Source: Shimia thalassica (GTDB lineage Bacteria; Pseudomonadota; Alphaproteobacteria; Rhodobacterales; Rhodobacteraceae). Taken from it: 64,000 nt of DNA. The position numbers and the translations under genes are program-made. The DNA is taken from contig NZ_CYTW01000007.1 of the NCBI RefSeq assembly GCF_001458215.1, positions 1 through 64,000 on the forward strand. The letters run 5' to 3'. Of the stretch, positions 36,247 to 46,063 are shown one piece after another. Each line of letters begins with the position of its first letter. Position 1 is the stretch's first letter. The notes beneath the pieces were generated by a model. It was not told the origin of the DNA, ran no database searches, and worked only from the letters and a program-made list of their open reading frames with translations.

Positions 36247-37212
36247 ATGAAGACACTGATCAAAACAGGTGTATCCGCACTTGCAGTCGCAGCGATGTCG
36301 ACAGGATTTGCAGCCGCTGCCGACATGGGTGCAAAAGACGAGCCCATCAAACTGGCGATCAACGAATGGACCGGTCAGCACGTAACCACGCATGTTGCGG
36401 CGGGCATGCTGCGCGAAGCCGGCTATGAGGTCGAGTTTGTCACCGCAGGTATGCTGAACCAGTTTCAGGCTATCGCGGACGGCGACATTCACGCGACGCT
36501 GGAAATCTGGTCTTCTAACGTATCAGATCAATATGCGGGTCTGAAAGACGCAGGCAAGCTGGAAGAGCTTTCCGATCTTGGTCTGAATGCACGCGAAGGC
36601 ATCGCATATCCCGCGCACGTGGCTGATCTTTGTCCCGGCTTGCCTGCTTGGGAAGCGCTCAAAGACTGTGCCATGAACTTTGCGACTGCGGAAACGCTGC
36701 CAATGGGCCGTTTGGTTGACTATCCTGCGGATTGGGGCACACCGGGCGCGGATCGCATGACGGGTCTGGAACTGCCATTCAAGGCAGTGCCCGCCGGTTC
36801 CGAAGGTGCTTTGATCGCGGAACTGCGCGCATCGACCGAAAAGAAATCTCCATTGCTGATCACCTTCTGGCAGCCGCACTGGGCGATGTCGGCCTATGAC
36901 GTCAAATTTGTAGATCTGCCCGCCGGTGAAGATGCCTGCTTTAGCGATCCTGCTTGGGGACCAAACCCCAATGCGATCAACGATTGCGACTTTGCCGCCA
37001 GCCGCATTTTCAAGGCAGGATGGCCTGGCATGAAAGACAAATGGCCAGCTGCACACGAAATTCTCGTGAACTACACGCTTGCTGTTGAAGACCAGCAGCC
37101 CATGATGGGCGCAGTCGACGTTGACGGCAAAGGCGTGGAAGAAGTTGTCGCCGCTTGGATGGCTGCGAACGAAGGCAAATGGAAGCCCGTTGTGGACGCG
37201 GCGACCAAGTAA
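36247..37212 (+). CDS. Substrate-binding protein of a glycine betaine/choline-type ABC transporter
   Basis: The start at 36247 follows CGGGAG and gives a signal peptide ending near AAA-AD (about residue 25). The 321-residue product has the OpuAC fold pattern: INEWTGQHVTTHVAAGML, TAGMLNQFQAIADGDIHATLEIW and HWAMSAYDVKFVDLP. Trp/Tyr residues in these segments are candidates for the aromatic cage that holds a quaternary ammonium head group. Four nucleotides separate it from the ATPase gene. The real ligand could be betaine, choline or another quaternary amine. Confidence 0.9.
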   Translation: MKTLIKTGVSALAVAAMSTGFAAAADMGAKDEPIKLAINEWTGQHVTTHVAAGMLREAGYEVEFVTAGMLNQFQAIADGDIHATLEIWSSNVSDQYAGLKDAGKLEELSDLGLNAREGIAYPAHVADLCPGLPAWEALKDCAMNFATAETLPMGRLVDYPADWGTPGADRMTGLELPFKAVPAGSEGALIAELRASTEKKSPLLITFWQPHWAMSAYDVKFVDLPAGEDACFSDPAWGPNPNAINDCDFAASRIFKAGWPGMKDKWPAAHEILVNYTLAVEDQQPMMGAVDVDGKGVEEVVAAWMAANEGKWKPVVDAATK

Positions 37213-37215
37213 GCC

Positions 37216-38268
37216 ATGACTTCTGAAAACAGCACCGCTCCGGCGATCTCCGTCGAAGGCCTCTGGCAGGTCTTCGGCGAGAATACGCAAACGGCACTGC
37301 GCGAAGCGCTTGACGCCGTAGATCAAACCGCGATTGCAGAAACGCTTGTTGGGCGGGGTCTTATCCCTGCAGTGCGTGATGCCAATTTCGAAGTGCGCAA
37401 GGGAGAACTGTTCGTCATTATGGGCCTGTCAGGGTCCGGAAAGTCGACTTTGATCCGCTGTATATCGCGTTTGCTCGAGCCAACCGCCGGTGCGGTGCAC
37501 ATTGACGGCGAAGATATTCTTCAAGCTGACGAAAAGCGCCTGATCGATCTGCGACGCAACAAGCTGGGCATGGTGTTCCAGCACTTTGGGCTGTTCCCGC
37601 ATATGACAGTCACCGACAACGTCGCCTTTCCGTTGAAAATGCAGGGCGCCAGCAAAAAGGTTCGGGTGGCCCGCGCGGCTGAAGTTCTGGAAATGGTGGG
37701 TCTTGAGGGGCGCGAAGACGCCTATCCCCGCCAACTGTCCGGCGGACAGCGCCAACGCGTAGGCATTGCGCGATCTTTGGCCGTAAACCCCGATATCTGG
37801 TTTCTGGACGAACCTTTTTCAGCGCTTGATCCCCTGATCCGTCGTCAGTTGCAGGACGAGTTCCTGCATATTCAGGCGACATTGAAAAAATCCATTGTCT
37901 TCATCACGCACGATATTGCCGAGGCTCTAAAGCTGGCGGATCGTATTGCGATTATGAAAGACGGAGAAATCGTCCAGATCGGAACGCCCGAAGAGATCGT
38001 GCTGCGTCCAGTGAATGACTATGTGGCAGAGTTCTCCAAAGACGTACCCAAGGGGCGTCACGCATGTGTCGAGTCTGTCATGCTTGAGGCGATTCCTGAA
38101 AACATGCCCGATGATCCCGGATTGCGCGTAGGTATGACGCTGGACATGGCTTTGGCGAAATGTATGTCCCTTTATGAACCGGTCCCTGTTCATGATGCCG
38201 CGGGCAAGCTGGTCGGGGCTGTGAACCCTGCTGACTTAGCCGCTGCTTTGCAGGTAGACGAAGTATGA
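37216..38268 (+). CDS. ATP-binding protein of the quaternary-amine ABC transporter (ProV-like)
   Basis: The 350-residue protein has the ProV/OpuAA signature. A helical insert (about 15-50) precedes the Walker A loop GLSGSGKST. These are followed by LSGGQRQRVGIARS (signature), WFLDEPFSALDP (Walker B) and the switch histidine in VFITHD. A shortened C-terminal CBS-like region (about 285-350, VPVHDAAGKLVGAV) is present, which in relatives senses ionic strength. The stop overlaps the permease ATG (ATGA). Confidence 0.93.
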   Translation: MTSENSTAPAISVEGLWQVFGENTQTALREALDAVDQTAIAETLVGRGLIPAVRDANFEVRKGELFVIMGLSGSGKSTLIRCISRLLEPTAGAVHIDGEDILQADEKRLIDLRRNKLGMVFQHFGLFPHMTVTDNVAFPLKMQGASKKVRVARAAEVLEMVGLEGREDAYPRQLSGGQRQRVGIARSLAVNPDIWFLDEPFSALDPLIRRQLQDEFLHIQATLKKSIVFITHDIAEALKLADRIAIMKDGEIVQIGTPEEIVLRPVNDYVAEFSKDVPKGRHACVESVMLEAIPENMPDDPGLRVGMTLDMALAKCMSLYEPVPVHDAAGKLVGAVNPADLAAALQVDEV

Positions 38269-40331
38269 GCGTGATAGAACGGGCCACCCGAAAAGGGGCC
38301 ATGGCCCTGACCGCGGGCACAAAAGCCGCCCTGTTCGTCATTGTTATCGGTGCGATTTGCCGACTTTTGGGCCCATCTGTCGATTGGCTCGTTAGTTGGC
38401 CGGATGCCCTGGTTCTGCCCATCACGGAATGGGTGGGCCTTGGCGTGGGCTGGGTTCTGGATGTCTTTAAACCGATTGCCCGTTTCTTTTCCTATCTGCT
38501 CAATTTCCCGATGAGTTGGGCCAGCTTTGTTCTTGGTGAAACGCCATGGCCGCTTGTGATTGGCATGGTCACGGCGCTGGGCTGGTACCTCGGCGGTCTG
38601 CGCATGGCGTTGCTTGGCGCTCTGGGGCTTGGGTTTGTTCTGCTGAGTGGATACTGGGCTGAAGGAATGAACACATTGGCGCTGGTGGCGGTTTCGGTTC
38701 CGCTGGCGCTGTTAAGCGGATTGGCGATTGGTGTTCTTGCCTATGAAAAACCGCGAGTCAAAAATGCGGTCAATGTCGTGCTGGACGTGATGCAGACGGT
38801 GCCGACGTTTGCCTATTTGACGCCCTTGCTGGTGTTGTTCGGTTTCGGCCCTGTCGTTGGTTTGATTGCCTCTGCAATCTATGCTGCCCCCCCGATGGCG
38901 CGAAATGTGCTTTTAGGGCTTGAGCGGGTTGATGACGAAGTACGCGAAGCCGCAGTCATGTCAGGTGCCACACGTCGGCAGCAATTGTTCCTTGTCGAGA
39001 TCCCGAGCGCGACAACGCAAATCATGGTGGGCGTGAACCAATGCCTTATGGCGGCCTTGTCGATGGTGATCATTGCCGCCGTAATTGGCGGGTTTGACGA
39101 TATTGGCTGGGAAGTTTTGTTGACCATGCGCAAGGCGCAATTTGGTCAAAGCTTCTTGGCGGGGCTTGTTGTGGTGATTTTTGCGATCATCATCGACCGG
39201 ATGTCCGGCAAACTCGCCGAACCTCGCGAGAAACATTCCCCCAAAGTTGTCTGGAGCATTCTGGCCATCGCGGTCGCAAGCGCGATTGCCTTTTCGCTGA
39301 CGGGATGGAACAGCTCTGACGTCCGTGCGTTTGATGGTGTGGCCGACGCGGTCGACAGTGGCGTGGGCGCCTTTACCGCCAGCAATGGCGCGACGCTTGA
39401 TGCGTTGAAGAACAACGCGATGTTTTATGGTCTGCTGCCATTGCGCATCGGGTTGTCGGATGCTGTCCTGCCCTTTACCTGGGGCTTTAAGTGGACATTA
39501 ACGCATACGTTGATGCTCTATGGTGTTGCTGTTGCAATCGCAGGGCTTTTGACGTGGCGAGGCAAACCGACCGCTGGCCTCACAACGCTGATCTTTGTTG
39601 GCATGGTCGAAGTCGGGATTGCACAGTTGGCGTGGCCATTTGTATTGGCTGGCGCCGGAGCACTTGGGTGGGTTGCTGGCGGTCAAAAGCTGGCACGATT
39701 TGCTGTTGTGCTTTTGGTGTTCATCTTACTGACCGGATTGTGGGAGCGCGCCTTGCTGTCGCTTTATCTGTCAGGTGCAGCAGTTTTTGCCTGTGCCGTT
39801 GTTGGTGGCGCACTTGGCTTGTGGGCCGCCGTGAGCCGGACCGCATGGGCAATCCTGAGACCAATGTGTGATCTGCTTCAGACGATCCCGCTGTTTGTGT
39901 TTCTTATTCCCGTGCTCATGTTCTTTCAGATTGGTGAATTCTCAGCGTTTCTTGCAATCTGCATGTACGCTGTGGTGCCCATGATCCGGTATACACGACA
40001 CGGGCTTGTGAGTGCGCCGGAAGAAATCATAGAGGCCGCGCGGGCGTCCGGTGCCGGGAAATGGCAGGAAATGTTCGAGATTCGCGGCCCCTATGCCGCG
40101 CCAACGATTCTGTTGGGGCTGAACCAAACCATCCTTTACGCCTTTGCCATGTTGGTGATTGCGGCCCTGATCGGTACGACGGGGCTGGGACAGTCGATCT
40201 ACCTGGCATTGGGTAAGGCTGATGTCGGTCTTGGCCTAACCGCAGGCGCTGCCATGGCCATTCTTGCGCTTGTTGCGGATCGGCTGGTTCAGGGGTTTGC
40301 CGAGGAGCGCCGCAAGGCCTTGGGTCTTTAA
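38265..40331 (+). CDS. Tandem-fused permease of the quaternary-amine ABC transporter
   Basis: This 688-residue integral membrane protein contains two complete ProW-like permease modules. The first has its cytoplasmic EAA loop at DEVREAAVMSGATRRQQLF (about residue 225-245). The second has EEIIEAARASGAGKWQEMF (about 585-605). Each follows a MQTVPTFAYLTPLL / LQTIPLFVFLIPVL helix. Ordinary ProW-type permeases have one module and form homodimers; here one chain could form the whole pore. About fourteen transmembrane helices are visible. The gene completes a three-gene operon with binding protein and ATPase. Confidence 0.93.
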   Translation: MSVIERATRKGAMALTAGTKAALFVIVIGAICRLLGPSVDWLVSWPDALVLPITEWVGLGVGWVLDVFKPIARFFSYLLNFPMSWASFVLGETPWPLVIGMVTALGWYLGGLRMALLGALGLGFVLLSGYWAEGMNTLALVAVSVPLALLSGLAIGVLAYEKPRVKNAVNVVLDVMQTVPTFAYLTPLLVLFGFGPVVGLIASAIYAAPPMARNVLLGLERVDDEVREAAVMSGATRRQQLFLVEIPSATTQIMVGVNQCLMAALSMVIIAAVIGGFDDIGWEVLLTMRKAQFGQSFLAGLVVVIFAIIIDRMSGKLAEPREKHSPKVVWSILAIAVASAIAFSLTGWNSSDVRAFDGVADAVDSGVGAFTASNGATLDALKNNAMFYGLLPLRIGLSDAVLPFTWGFKWTLTHTLMLYGVAVAIAGLLTWRGKPTAGLTTLIFVGMVEVGIAQLAWPFVLAGAGALGWVAGGQKLARFAVVLLVFILLTGLWERALLSLYLSGAAVFACAVVGGALGLWAAVSRTAWAILRPMCDLLQTIPLFVFLIPVLMFFQIGEFSAFLAICMYAVVPMIRYTRHGLVSAPEEIIEAARASGAGKWQEMFEIRGPYAAPTILLGLNQTILYAFAMLVIAALIGTTGLGQSIYLALGKADVGLGLTAGAAMAILALVADRLVQGFAEERRKALGL

Positions 40332-40342
40332 ACAGTTGGCAC

Positions 40343-40419
40343 GCCCGATGCTCTGTGATGCACATCGGGCATTCGAAAACAAAAAGGCATTGCGATCAGA
40401 AGTCGATCGCGATGCCTTT
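40343..40419. terminator. Paired hairpins between the transporter operon and sdhAF4
   Basis: The first stem is GCCCGATG/CATCGGGC (40343-40350 with 40363-40370). The second is a 15-bp stem with one wobble (40383-40397 with 40405-40419), followed by T-rich sequence on both strands, so it can serve both convergent genes. It includes the last codons and stop of the minus-strand gene. Confidence 0.8.
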
Positions 40420-40584
40420 CTTTTCCCAATCGCCAAAACGAACAGGTTCAGGACCATCACGCCCGCCAAGTTCGGTTGGCAGTTTGACCCCTTTGTCCTT
40501 TTTGCGACGCTCTTCGGCCTCGGCAAGGGCGCGCTGGGCGGCCGGGGGAAGGTCTTGAATTTCTTCTTTTGGGGTGTCGGTCAT
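40396..40584 (-). CDS. DUF1674 protein, succinate dehydrogenase assembly factor 4 homologue
   Basis: The 62-residue protein ends in the DUF1674/SDHAF4 signature: ELGGRDGPEPVRFGDWEKKGIAIDF, read as GGRDGPEP and GDWEKKG. The N-terminal half is a charged helix (AAQRALAEAEERRKK). In eukaryotes and alphaproteobacteria SDHAF4 helps mature the flavinylated SdhA subunit. The sdh genes are not in this window. The stop codon lies inside the terminator stem. Start ATG at 40584 is the only good candidate. Confidence 0.85.
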   Translation of the reverse strand: MTDTPKEEIQDLPPAAQRALAEAEERRKKDKGVKLPTELGGRDGPEPVRFGDWEKKGIAIDF

Positions 40585-40660
40585 ACCGGGGTTCCTTTCG
40601 CGTCTAGCCCTTGATATACGCGCCTGTCCCTGCTGGACAAGTCATCGAAGGAGCGACCCA

Positions 40661-41935
40661 ATGTCCGAAACCGGAGTTCAGGCCCGCCGCAGTGCCGTCT
40701 ATTTGCTAGATCAGGTATTGGGGGAAGGACGTCTGATGTCCGAATTGATCGGAGGCGGTGTGTTGGACCGGCTTGGGCCAGATGATCGGGCGCGTGCACA
40801 ACGGTTGGCGTTGGAAACACTGCGTGGCCTCGAGCGCGCCGATCGCATTCTTCAACGGCACTTGCAGAAACAGCCCCCCTTGTCGGTGCACAATGTGTTG
40901 CGCCTGGCGACGGTTGAGCTGTGTCAGGGTGGCGCTGCGCACGGTGTCGTGAATGCGTCGGTGACGATTGTGTCCAAGAACAAACGCACGCAGCCCATGA
41001 AGGGGTTGGTGAATGCGGTGTTGCGCAAGGTGGCCGCAAAAGGACCAGAAGCATGGGAAGCGCTGCGCGCGCCTCGGCTTCCGCGTTGGCTGCGTGATCC
41101 CCTGGCAATGGCATATGGGTCTGATGGGGTTGGTGCGATGGAACGCGCCCATTTCGCAGGCGCGCCTTTGGACCTGACTGCAAAAAGCGATCCCGAGGCT
41201 TTGGCGAAACTCGTTGGAGGGACGTTGTTGCCCACTGGATCTGTGCGTGTAAACGCAGGCCAGCAGGTTTCCACTCTTCCCGGATATGATACAGGAGATT
41301 GGTGGGTACAGGATGCGGCCGCAGCGATGCCTGTGCAAATTCTGGCGCCCCAAAAGGGCGAGAAAATTCTGGACCTGTGTGCTGCACCGGGCGGAAAAAC
41401 AATGCAAATTGCGGCTTCCGGAGCGGCTGTGACCGCTGTGGATGATTCCGAAGGTCGCATGAAGCGCCTAAAGGAAAATCTGGATCGGACCGGTCTCAAG
41501 GCGAAAACGCGAGTTTCGGATGTGCTTGAGATGTCGGGGCAGTGGGATGCCATCCTGTTGGATGCGCCGTGTTCGGCGACCGGCACAATTCGCCGCCATC
41601 CGGATTTGCCACACGCCAAAGACGGAAGCGATTTTGGCGAGCTGATTTCGCTTCAGGCGCAGATGATCGATCACGCGGTGTCTTTGCTGAAGCCCGGCGG
41701 GCGCTTGGTGTTTTGCACCTGCAGCCTGTTGCCGGACGAAGGTGAATGTCAGGTTGAAGAGGCCCTTGAGCGCCATTCGGACCTGTCTGTGGATCGCGAA
41801 GCAATTTTGCGTCTTGGTCTTGCTGAGGAATGGATGACAGAAGAAGGCGGACTGCGCTTGCGACCCGACTATTGGTCCGATCTTGGCGGCATGGACGGCT
41901 TTTACATGGCGAGCTTGCGTAAAAACTCACATTGA
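40661..41935 (+). CDS. RsmB-like 16S rRNA (cytosine-C5) methyltransferase
   Basis: The start at 40661 follows GAAGGAG. The 424-residue protein has an N-terminal NusB-like RNA-binding domain (about 5-130) and a SAM methyltransferase domain: LDLCAAPGGKTMQ (SAM site), VDDSEGRMKRL, LLDAPCSATGTIRRHPD (release cysteine) and FCTCSLLPDEGE (catalytic cysteine). This is the RsmB/NOL1-NOP2-Sun pattern, which modifies C967 in E. coli 16S rRNA. It is followed by the heparinase-like gene and purH, an order seen in many alphaproteobacteria. Confidence 0.92.
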   Translation: MSETGVQARRSAVYLLDQVLGEGRLMSELIGGGVLDRLGPDDRARAQRLALETLRGLERADRILQRHLQKQPPLSVHNVLRLATVELCQGGAAHGVVNASVTIVSKNKRTQPMKGLVNAVLRKVAAKGPEAWEALRAPRLPRWLRDPLAMAYGSDGVGAMERAHFAGAPLDLTAKSDPEALAKLVGGTLLPTGSVRVNAGQQVSTLPGYDTGDWWVQDAAAAMPVQILAPQKGEKILDLCAAPGGKTMQIAASGAAVTAVDDSEGRMKRLKENLDRTGLKAKTRVSDVLEMSGQWDAILLDAPCSATGTIRRHPDLPHAKDGSDFGELISLQAQMIDHAVSLLKPGGRLVFCTCSLLPDEGECQVEEALERHSDLSVDREAILRLGLAEEWMTEEGGLRLRPDYWSDLGGMDGFYMASLRKNSH

Positions 41936-42056
41936 ATCAGCGGCTCTTCGCAAATGAAGCGGTTTGACATGAGGTGACGGGGATTCTCCGGTGACTTTGC
42001 CAGTTTGACACGTTACGATGTGACAAACGCCGCAAGAGCGTAGAGGCAGAGGTTTG

Positions 42057-43805
42057 ATGAGCTTTTCCGACGGATTATCCGCGCGGCATACGCGCCTGAT
42101 GCACCGCCTTCATGCGCGGTGGAGCGCTATGGCGCGCCCAGCAACGGCTTTTACGTCCACGCCTGAACCCCGAACAATTGGCAGCTTTGCAAGAGGTCGA
42201 CAGCTTGTTGCGGGCAATTTCCTGTTTGCCGGAACACTGATTTCCGAACCTCAGGCCTCGATCTGGGATGTGGGACAGGGCAATGCGGCCTTTGAGTTCG
42301 AGCTTCATGGTTTTGCCTGGCTTGATGATCTTGCAGCTGTGGGCGACATGCCTTCGCGCGAAAAGGCGCAGCGCTGGGTGTGGCAATGGATTGATTCTTA
42401 TGGACGGGGGCAAGGTGCCGGTTGGACACCTGACCTTACAGGGCGTCGTTTGATCCGGTGGATTAACCATGCGTTGTTGCTGCTCAGGGGGCGTGACAGC
42501 CGCGCTTCTGAAGATTTCTATCGCTCGCTTGGCCAGCAAACGATTTTTCTCTCGCGCAGATGGCACAAAGCGCTTCCGGGGTTGCCGCGGTTCGAAGCGC
42601 TGACAGGGTTGATCTATGCGGGGCTGGCCCTTGAAGGTATGGCGCAGCACGTCGAGCTGGCCTGCAAAGCGCTTGAAAAAGAATGCAAGACTCAGGTCGA
42701 TATGCAAGGGGGGATCCCCACACGCAATCCCGAAGAGTTGCTTGAGGTGTTCACTCTTTTGACGTGGGCTGCGTCCGCCTTGACCGAGGCCGAACGCACG
42801 GTGTCGCCTGAACATGTTGCTGCAATCGAACGCATTGCGCCAACCCTGCGCACGTTGCGCCATTCGGACGGTGGATTGGCACGCTTTCACGGCGGCGGAC
42901 GGGGGATCGAGGGGCGTCTTGATCACGCGCTGGCCGAAAGCCATGTCAAAACCTTTCAGGCAGACGGGCTTGCCATGGGATATGCGCGGCTTGCGGCTGG
43001 ACGAACCAGCATTGTTGTGGATGCGAGCCCGCCCGCAACAGGTGCGGCGTCGTTTAATGCGCATGCCTCGACATTGGCGTTCGAGCTGACCAGCGGGCGA
43101 CGTCCTTTGATCGTCAACTGCGGATCGGGGGAAACGTTCGGATTGGAATGGCGGCGTGCAGGTCGCGCAACGCCGTCGCACTCGACGCTTTCGCTGGATG
43201 GGCGGTCGAGTGCCCGTTTGGGAAATTCCCGCGAGAGGTTCGGTGAAATCGAAGAGCCGCTTGTCAACGCGCCCAAAGAGGTCCCGATTGAAATGGGGCA
43301 AGCCCCGGATGGGCTGCGACTTCAGGCAGGGCATGACGGGTTTGTTGTCGATTACGGGATCACGCACGCGCGCACGCTTGAACTGACTTTTGATGGTCGC
43401 GGCCTTGTCGGCGAAGATTTACTGGTCACTCTGGAAGACACCGCGAAACGGCAGTTCGATAAACGCATGGATGGCAACAGCCTTCAGGGAATCCCCTTCG
43501 ACGTGCGGTTTCACATCCATCCGGATGCAGATGTCGCGTTGGATATGGGTGGCACTGCCGTGTCCATCGCGCTCAAAAGCGGAGAGATTTGGGTCTTCCG
43601 ACATGATTCACCGGCCGAAATGACGGTAGTACCCAGTGTTTATCTCGAAAAAACGCGATTAAAGCCCCGCGCGACAAAACAGGTCGTTCTATCCGGCGTC
43701 GCAATAGAGTATGCGACGCGCATCCGGTGGTCTTTGGCCAAAGCGCAGGATTCTGCGGTTGCCATCCGAGATCTGAACCGCGATGAGCCTGATATGACAA
43801 ACTGA
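42057..43805 (+). CDS. Heparinase II/III family protein
   Basis: The 582-residue protein has the alginate-lyase/heparinase-like layout: an alpha/alpha-toroid N-terminal half (about 60-300, with RLIRWINHALLLLRG and LRHSDGGLARFHGGGRGIEG) and a beta-sandwich C-terminal half (about 310-570, with SHSTLSLDGRSSARLG). No clear signal peptide is seen; the start at 42057 follows AGAGG. It is a steady neighbour of rsmB and purH in Rhodobacterales, but its polysaccharide substrate is unknown and a lytic role is unproven. Confidence 0.88.
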   Translation: MSFSDGLSARHTRLMHRLHARWSAMARPATAFTSTPEPRTIGSFARGRQLVAGNFLFAGTLISEPQASIWDVGQGNAAFEFELHGFAWLDDLAAVGDMPSREKAQRWVWQWIDSYGRGQGAGWTPDLTGRRLIRWINHALLLLRGRDSRASEDFYRSLGQQTIFLSRRWHKALPGLPRFEALTGLIYAGLALEGMAQHVELACKALEKECKTQVDMQGGIPTRNPEELLEVFTLLTWAASALTEAERTVSPEHVAAIERIAPTLRTLRHSDGGLARFHGGGRGIEGRLDHALAESHVKTFQADGLAMGYARLAAGRTSIVVDASPPATGAASFNAHASTLAFELTSGRRPLIVNCGSGETFGLEWRRAGRATPSHSTLSLDGRSSARLGNSRERFGEIEEPLVNAPKEVPIEMGQAPDGLRLQAGHDGFVVDYGITHARTLELTFDGRGLVGEDLLVTLEDTAKRQFDKRMDGNSLQGIPFDVRFHIHPDADVALDMGGTAVSIALKSGEIWVFRHDSPAEMTVVPSVYLEKTRLKPRATKQVVLSGVAIEYATRIRWSLAKAQDSAVAIRDLNRDEPDMTN

Positions 43806-43826
43806 CCCTATGGGACCCCATACGTT

Positions 43827-45416
43827 ATGACCGACCTGCACCCCGTCCGCCGCGCCTTGCTTTCCGTTTCCGATAAAACCGGCCTGATCGAGCTGGCCAC
43901 CGCACTTGCCGAGCGTGGTGTTGAACTGCTTTCGACCGGCGGTAGCGCCAAGGCCATGCGCGAGGCCGGATTGGCCGTAAAAGATGTGTCCGAAATCACG
44001 GGCTTTCCGGAAATGATGGATGGTCGTGTGAAAACGCTACACCCAAAGGTGCACGGCGGTCTTTTGGCGCTTCGCGACAACGATGCGCACGTCGCGGCCA
44101 TGGACGAACACGGGATTGGCGGGATCGATCTTCTGGTTGTGAACCTTTACCCTTTTGAAGCAACTGTTGCCGCTGGCGCAGATTACGAAACCTGTATCGA
44201 GAACATCGATATCGGTGGCCCTGCCATGATCCGTGCCGCAGCCAAGAACCACGGCTTCGTCAATGTGGTTGTGGATGTCGAGGACTATGATGCGCTGCTG
44301 CAGGAACTGGGCGACAATGACGGCCAGACTTCTTATGCTTTCCGTCAGTTTCTGGCACAGAAAGCATATGCGCGCACCGGTGCCTATGATGCGGCTGTTT
44401 CAAACTGGATGGCGGATGCATTGAGCCTTGAAGCACCCAAGCGTCGTGCCGTTGCAGGTGAGTTGAAACAAACCCTGCGCTATGGCGAAAACAGCCATCA
44501 GAAAGCTGCCTTCTATACCGATGGGTCGAACCGCCCTGGCGTTGCAACCGCGACCCAACTGCAAGGTAAAGAGCTGAGCTATAACAACATCAATGATACT
44601 GATGCGGCTTTTGAACTGGTGGCCGAGTTTGATCCGGCCAATGGTCCTGCATGCGCGATTATCAAACACGCAAACCCTTGTGGTGTTGCGGTTGGCGGGT
44701 CTTTGGTTGAAGCCTATCAAAAGGCCTTTGATTGCGATCGCACCTCTGCGTTTGGCGGCATCGTTGCGTTGAACCAGCCACTTGATGCGGAAACTGCCTC
44801 AAAGATCGTCGAGATTTTCACCGAAGTCGTGATCGCGCCCGGTGCATCCGATGAGGCGAAAGAGATTTTCGCGGGCAAGAAAAACCTGCGTTTGCTTTTG
44901 ACCGATGCGCTTCCTGATCCACGCAAGCCGATCATGGCCTATAAACAGGTTGCTGGTGGTCTGTTGGTACAAGACAAAGATGTCGGATATGTCGGCATGG
45001 AAGATCTTAAGGTTGTCACCAAGAAAGCGCCGTCCGACGCGGAAATGGCAGACCTGCTGTTTGCTTGGAAAGTTGCCAAGCACGTCAAGTCGAACGCCAT
45101 TGTCTATGTCAAGGATGGGGCCACCGTTGGTGTCGGCGCCGGACAGATGAGCCGTCTGGACAGTGCAAACGTTGCGGCCTCAAAAGCAGCGCGTATGGCA
45201 GATGTTCTGGGAATGGATGAAAGCCCTGCAAAAGGCAGTGCCGTGGCATCCGACGCCTTCTTCCCGTTTGCAGACGGGTTGCTGGAAGCGGCCGCTGCTG
45301 GCGGCAAATGCGTCATTCAACCCGGCGGGTCGATGCGTGACAATGAAGTGATCGCCGCAGCAGATGAAGCCGGTCTGGCGATGGTCTTTACAGGAATGCG
45401 CCACTTCCGCCACTAA
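43827..45416 (+). CDS. purH: Bifunctional AICAR formyltransferase/IMP cyclohydrolase
   Basis: PurH performs the last two steps of IMP synthesis. The 529-residue product has the MGS-like cyclohydrolase domain (about 1-190, [15 protein letters not shown] and [13 protein letters not shown]) and the AICARFT domain (about 200-529, [25 protein letters not shown] with the catalytic Lys/His, and [12 protein letters not shown]). The length is standard. It starts 22 nt after the heparinase-like gene. Confidence 0.97.
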   Translation: MTDLHPVRRALLSVSDKTGLIELATALAERGVELLSTGGSAKAMREAGLAVKDVSEITGFPEMMDGRVKTLHPKVHGGLLALRDNDAHVAAMDEHGIGGIDLLVVNLYPFEATVAAGADYETCIENIDIGGPAMIRAAAKNHGFVNVVVDVEDYDALLQELGDNDGQTSYAFRQFLAQKAYARTGAYDAAVSNWMADALSLEAPKRRAVAGELKQTLRYGENSHQKAAFYTDGSNRPGVATATQLQGKELSYNNINDTDAAFELVAEFDPANGPACAIIKHANPCGVAVGGSLVEAYQKAFDCDRTSAFGGIVALNQPLDAETASKIVEIFTEVVIAPGASDEAKEIFAGKKNLRLLLTDALPDPRKPIMAYKQVAGGLLVQDKDVGYVGMEDLKVVTKKAPSDAEMADLLFAWKVAKHVKSNAIVYVKDGATVGVGAGQMSRLDSANVAASKAARMADVLGMDESPAKGSAVASDAFFPFADGLLEAAAAGGKCVIQPGGSMRDNEVIAAADEAGLAMVFTGMRHFRH

Positions 45417-45540
45417 GGCGCGCGGGGCAATATGTTTTCCGGTCCACTGAGGTCTGAACCCAAGTGGGCTGGAACAAGCTAGTGCGCCTTTCCCGAAGGG
45501 AGGGGCGCGATACTTTAAACCGAGTCGAAGGAGGCGCTCT

Positions 45541-46011
45541 ATGCGTCTGGTTTTCTGGGCAGCTTTCTGGGCATTTCTGACCGATCAGGCCAGCAAATAC
45601 CTCGTTGTGCATGGCCTGAATTTGGCCGAACGCGGCCAGATTGATGTTTTTCCACCCTTTTTACGGTTCCGCATGGCGTGGAACGAAGGCGTAAATTTTG
45701 GCCTGTTTGCACATGACTCGGATGCGGCGCGGTGGATTCTGATCACCATTGCGGCCGTGATTTGTCTGTTTGTGCTGTTTTGGGTGCGTCGTGATCCGCC
45801 GGGCCGGATCGGGCTGATCTCGGCCGGAGTATTGATTGGTGGTGCGATTGGAAATGTCATCGACCGCTTGTTGTACGGAGCTGTCGCAGACTTTTTGAAC
45901 ATGTCCTGTTGCGGTATCAACAACCCCTTTGCCTTCAATCTGGCTGATGTCTGGATCTTCGCAGGGGCTATTGGTCTCGCGATTTTTGGCGGAAGTGAAA
46001 AGGCCTCGTGA
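45541..46011 (+). CDS. lspA: Signal peptidase II (prolipoprotein peptidase)
   Basis: LspA cleaves lipoprotein signal peptides after diacylglyceryl addition. The 156-residue protein has four membrane helices, the conserved DQASKYLV near the start, NEGVNFGLF, and the two catalytic aspartates in GNVIDRL and FNLADVWI. It lies directly before a lipoprotein gene (bamF) and upstream of two M16 proteases. The start ATG at 45541 follows AGGAGG 6 nt upstream. Confidence 0.96.
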   Translation: MRLVFWAAFWAFLTDQASKYLVVHGLNLAERGQIDVFPPFLRFRMAWNEGVNFGLFAHDSDAARWILITIAAVICLFVLFWVRRDPPGRIGLISAGVLIGGAIGNVIDRLLYGAVADFLNMSCCGINNPFAFNLADVWIFAGAIGLAIFGGSEKAS

Positions 46012-46063
46012 CGGCGCCGCAACAATACTGTAAAAGCAGTCCCGAGGAAGCAGGAGTAGAGCA

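Noticed and set aside
42057..43805. Heparinase-like gene as a polysaccharide-utilisation locus
   Set aside because: No sugar transporters, sulfatases or other lyases flank it, and its position between rsmB and purH is a usual one in alphaproteobacteria.
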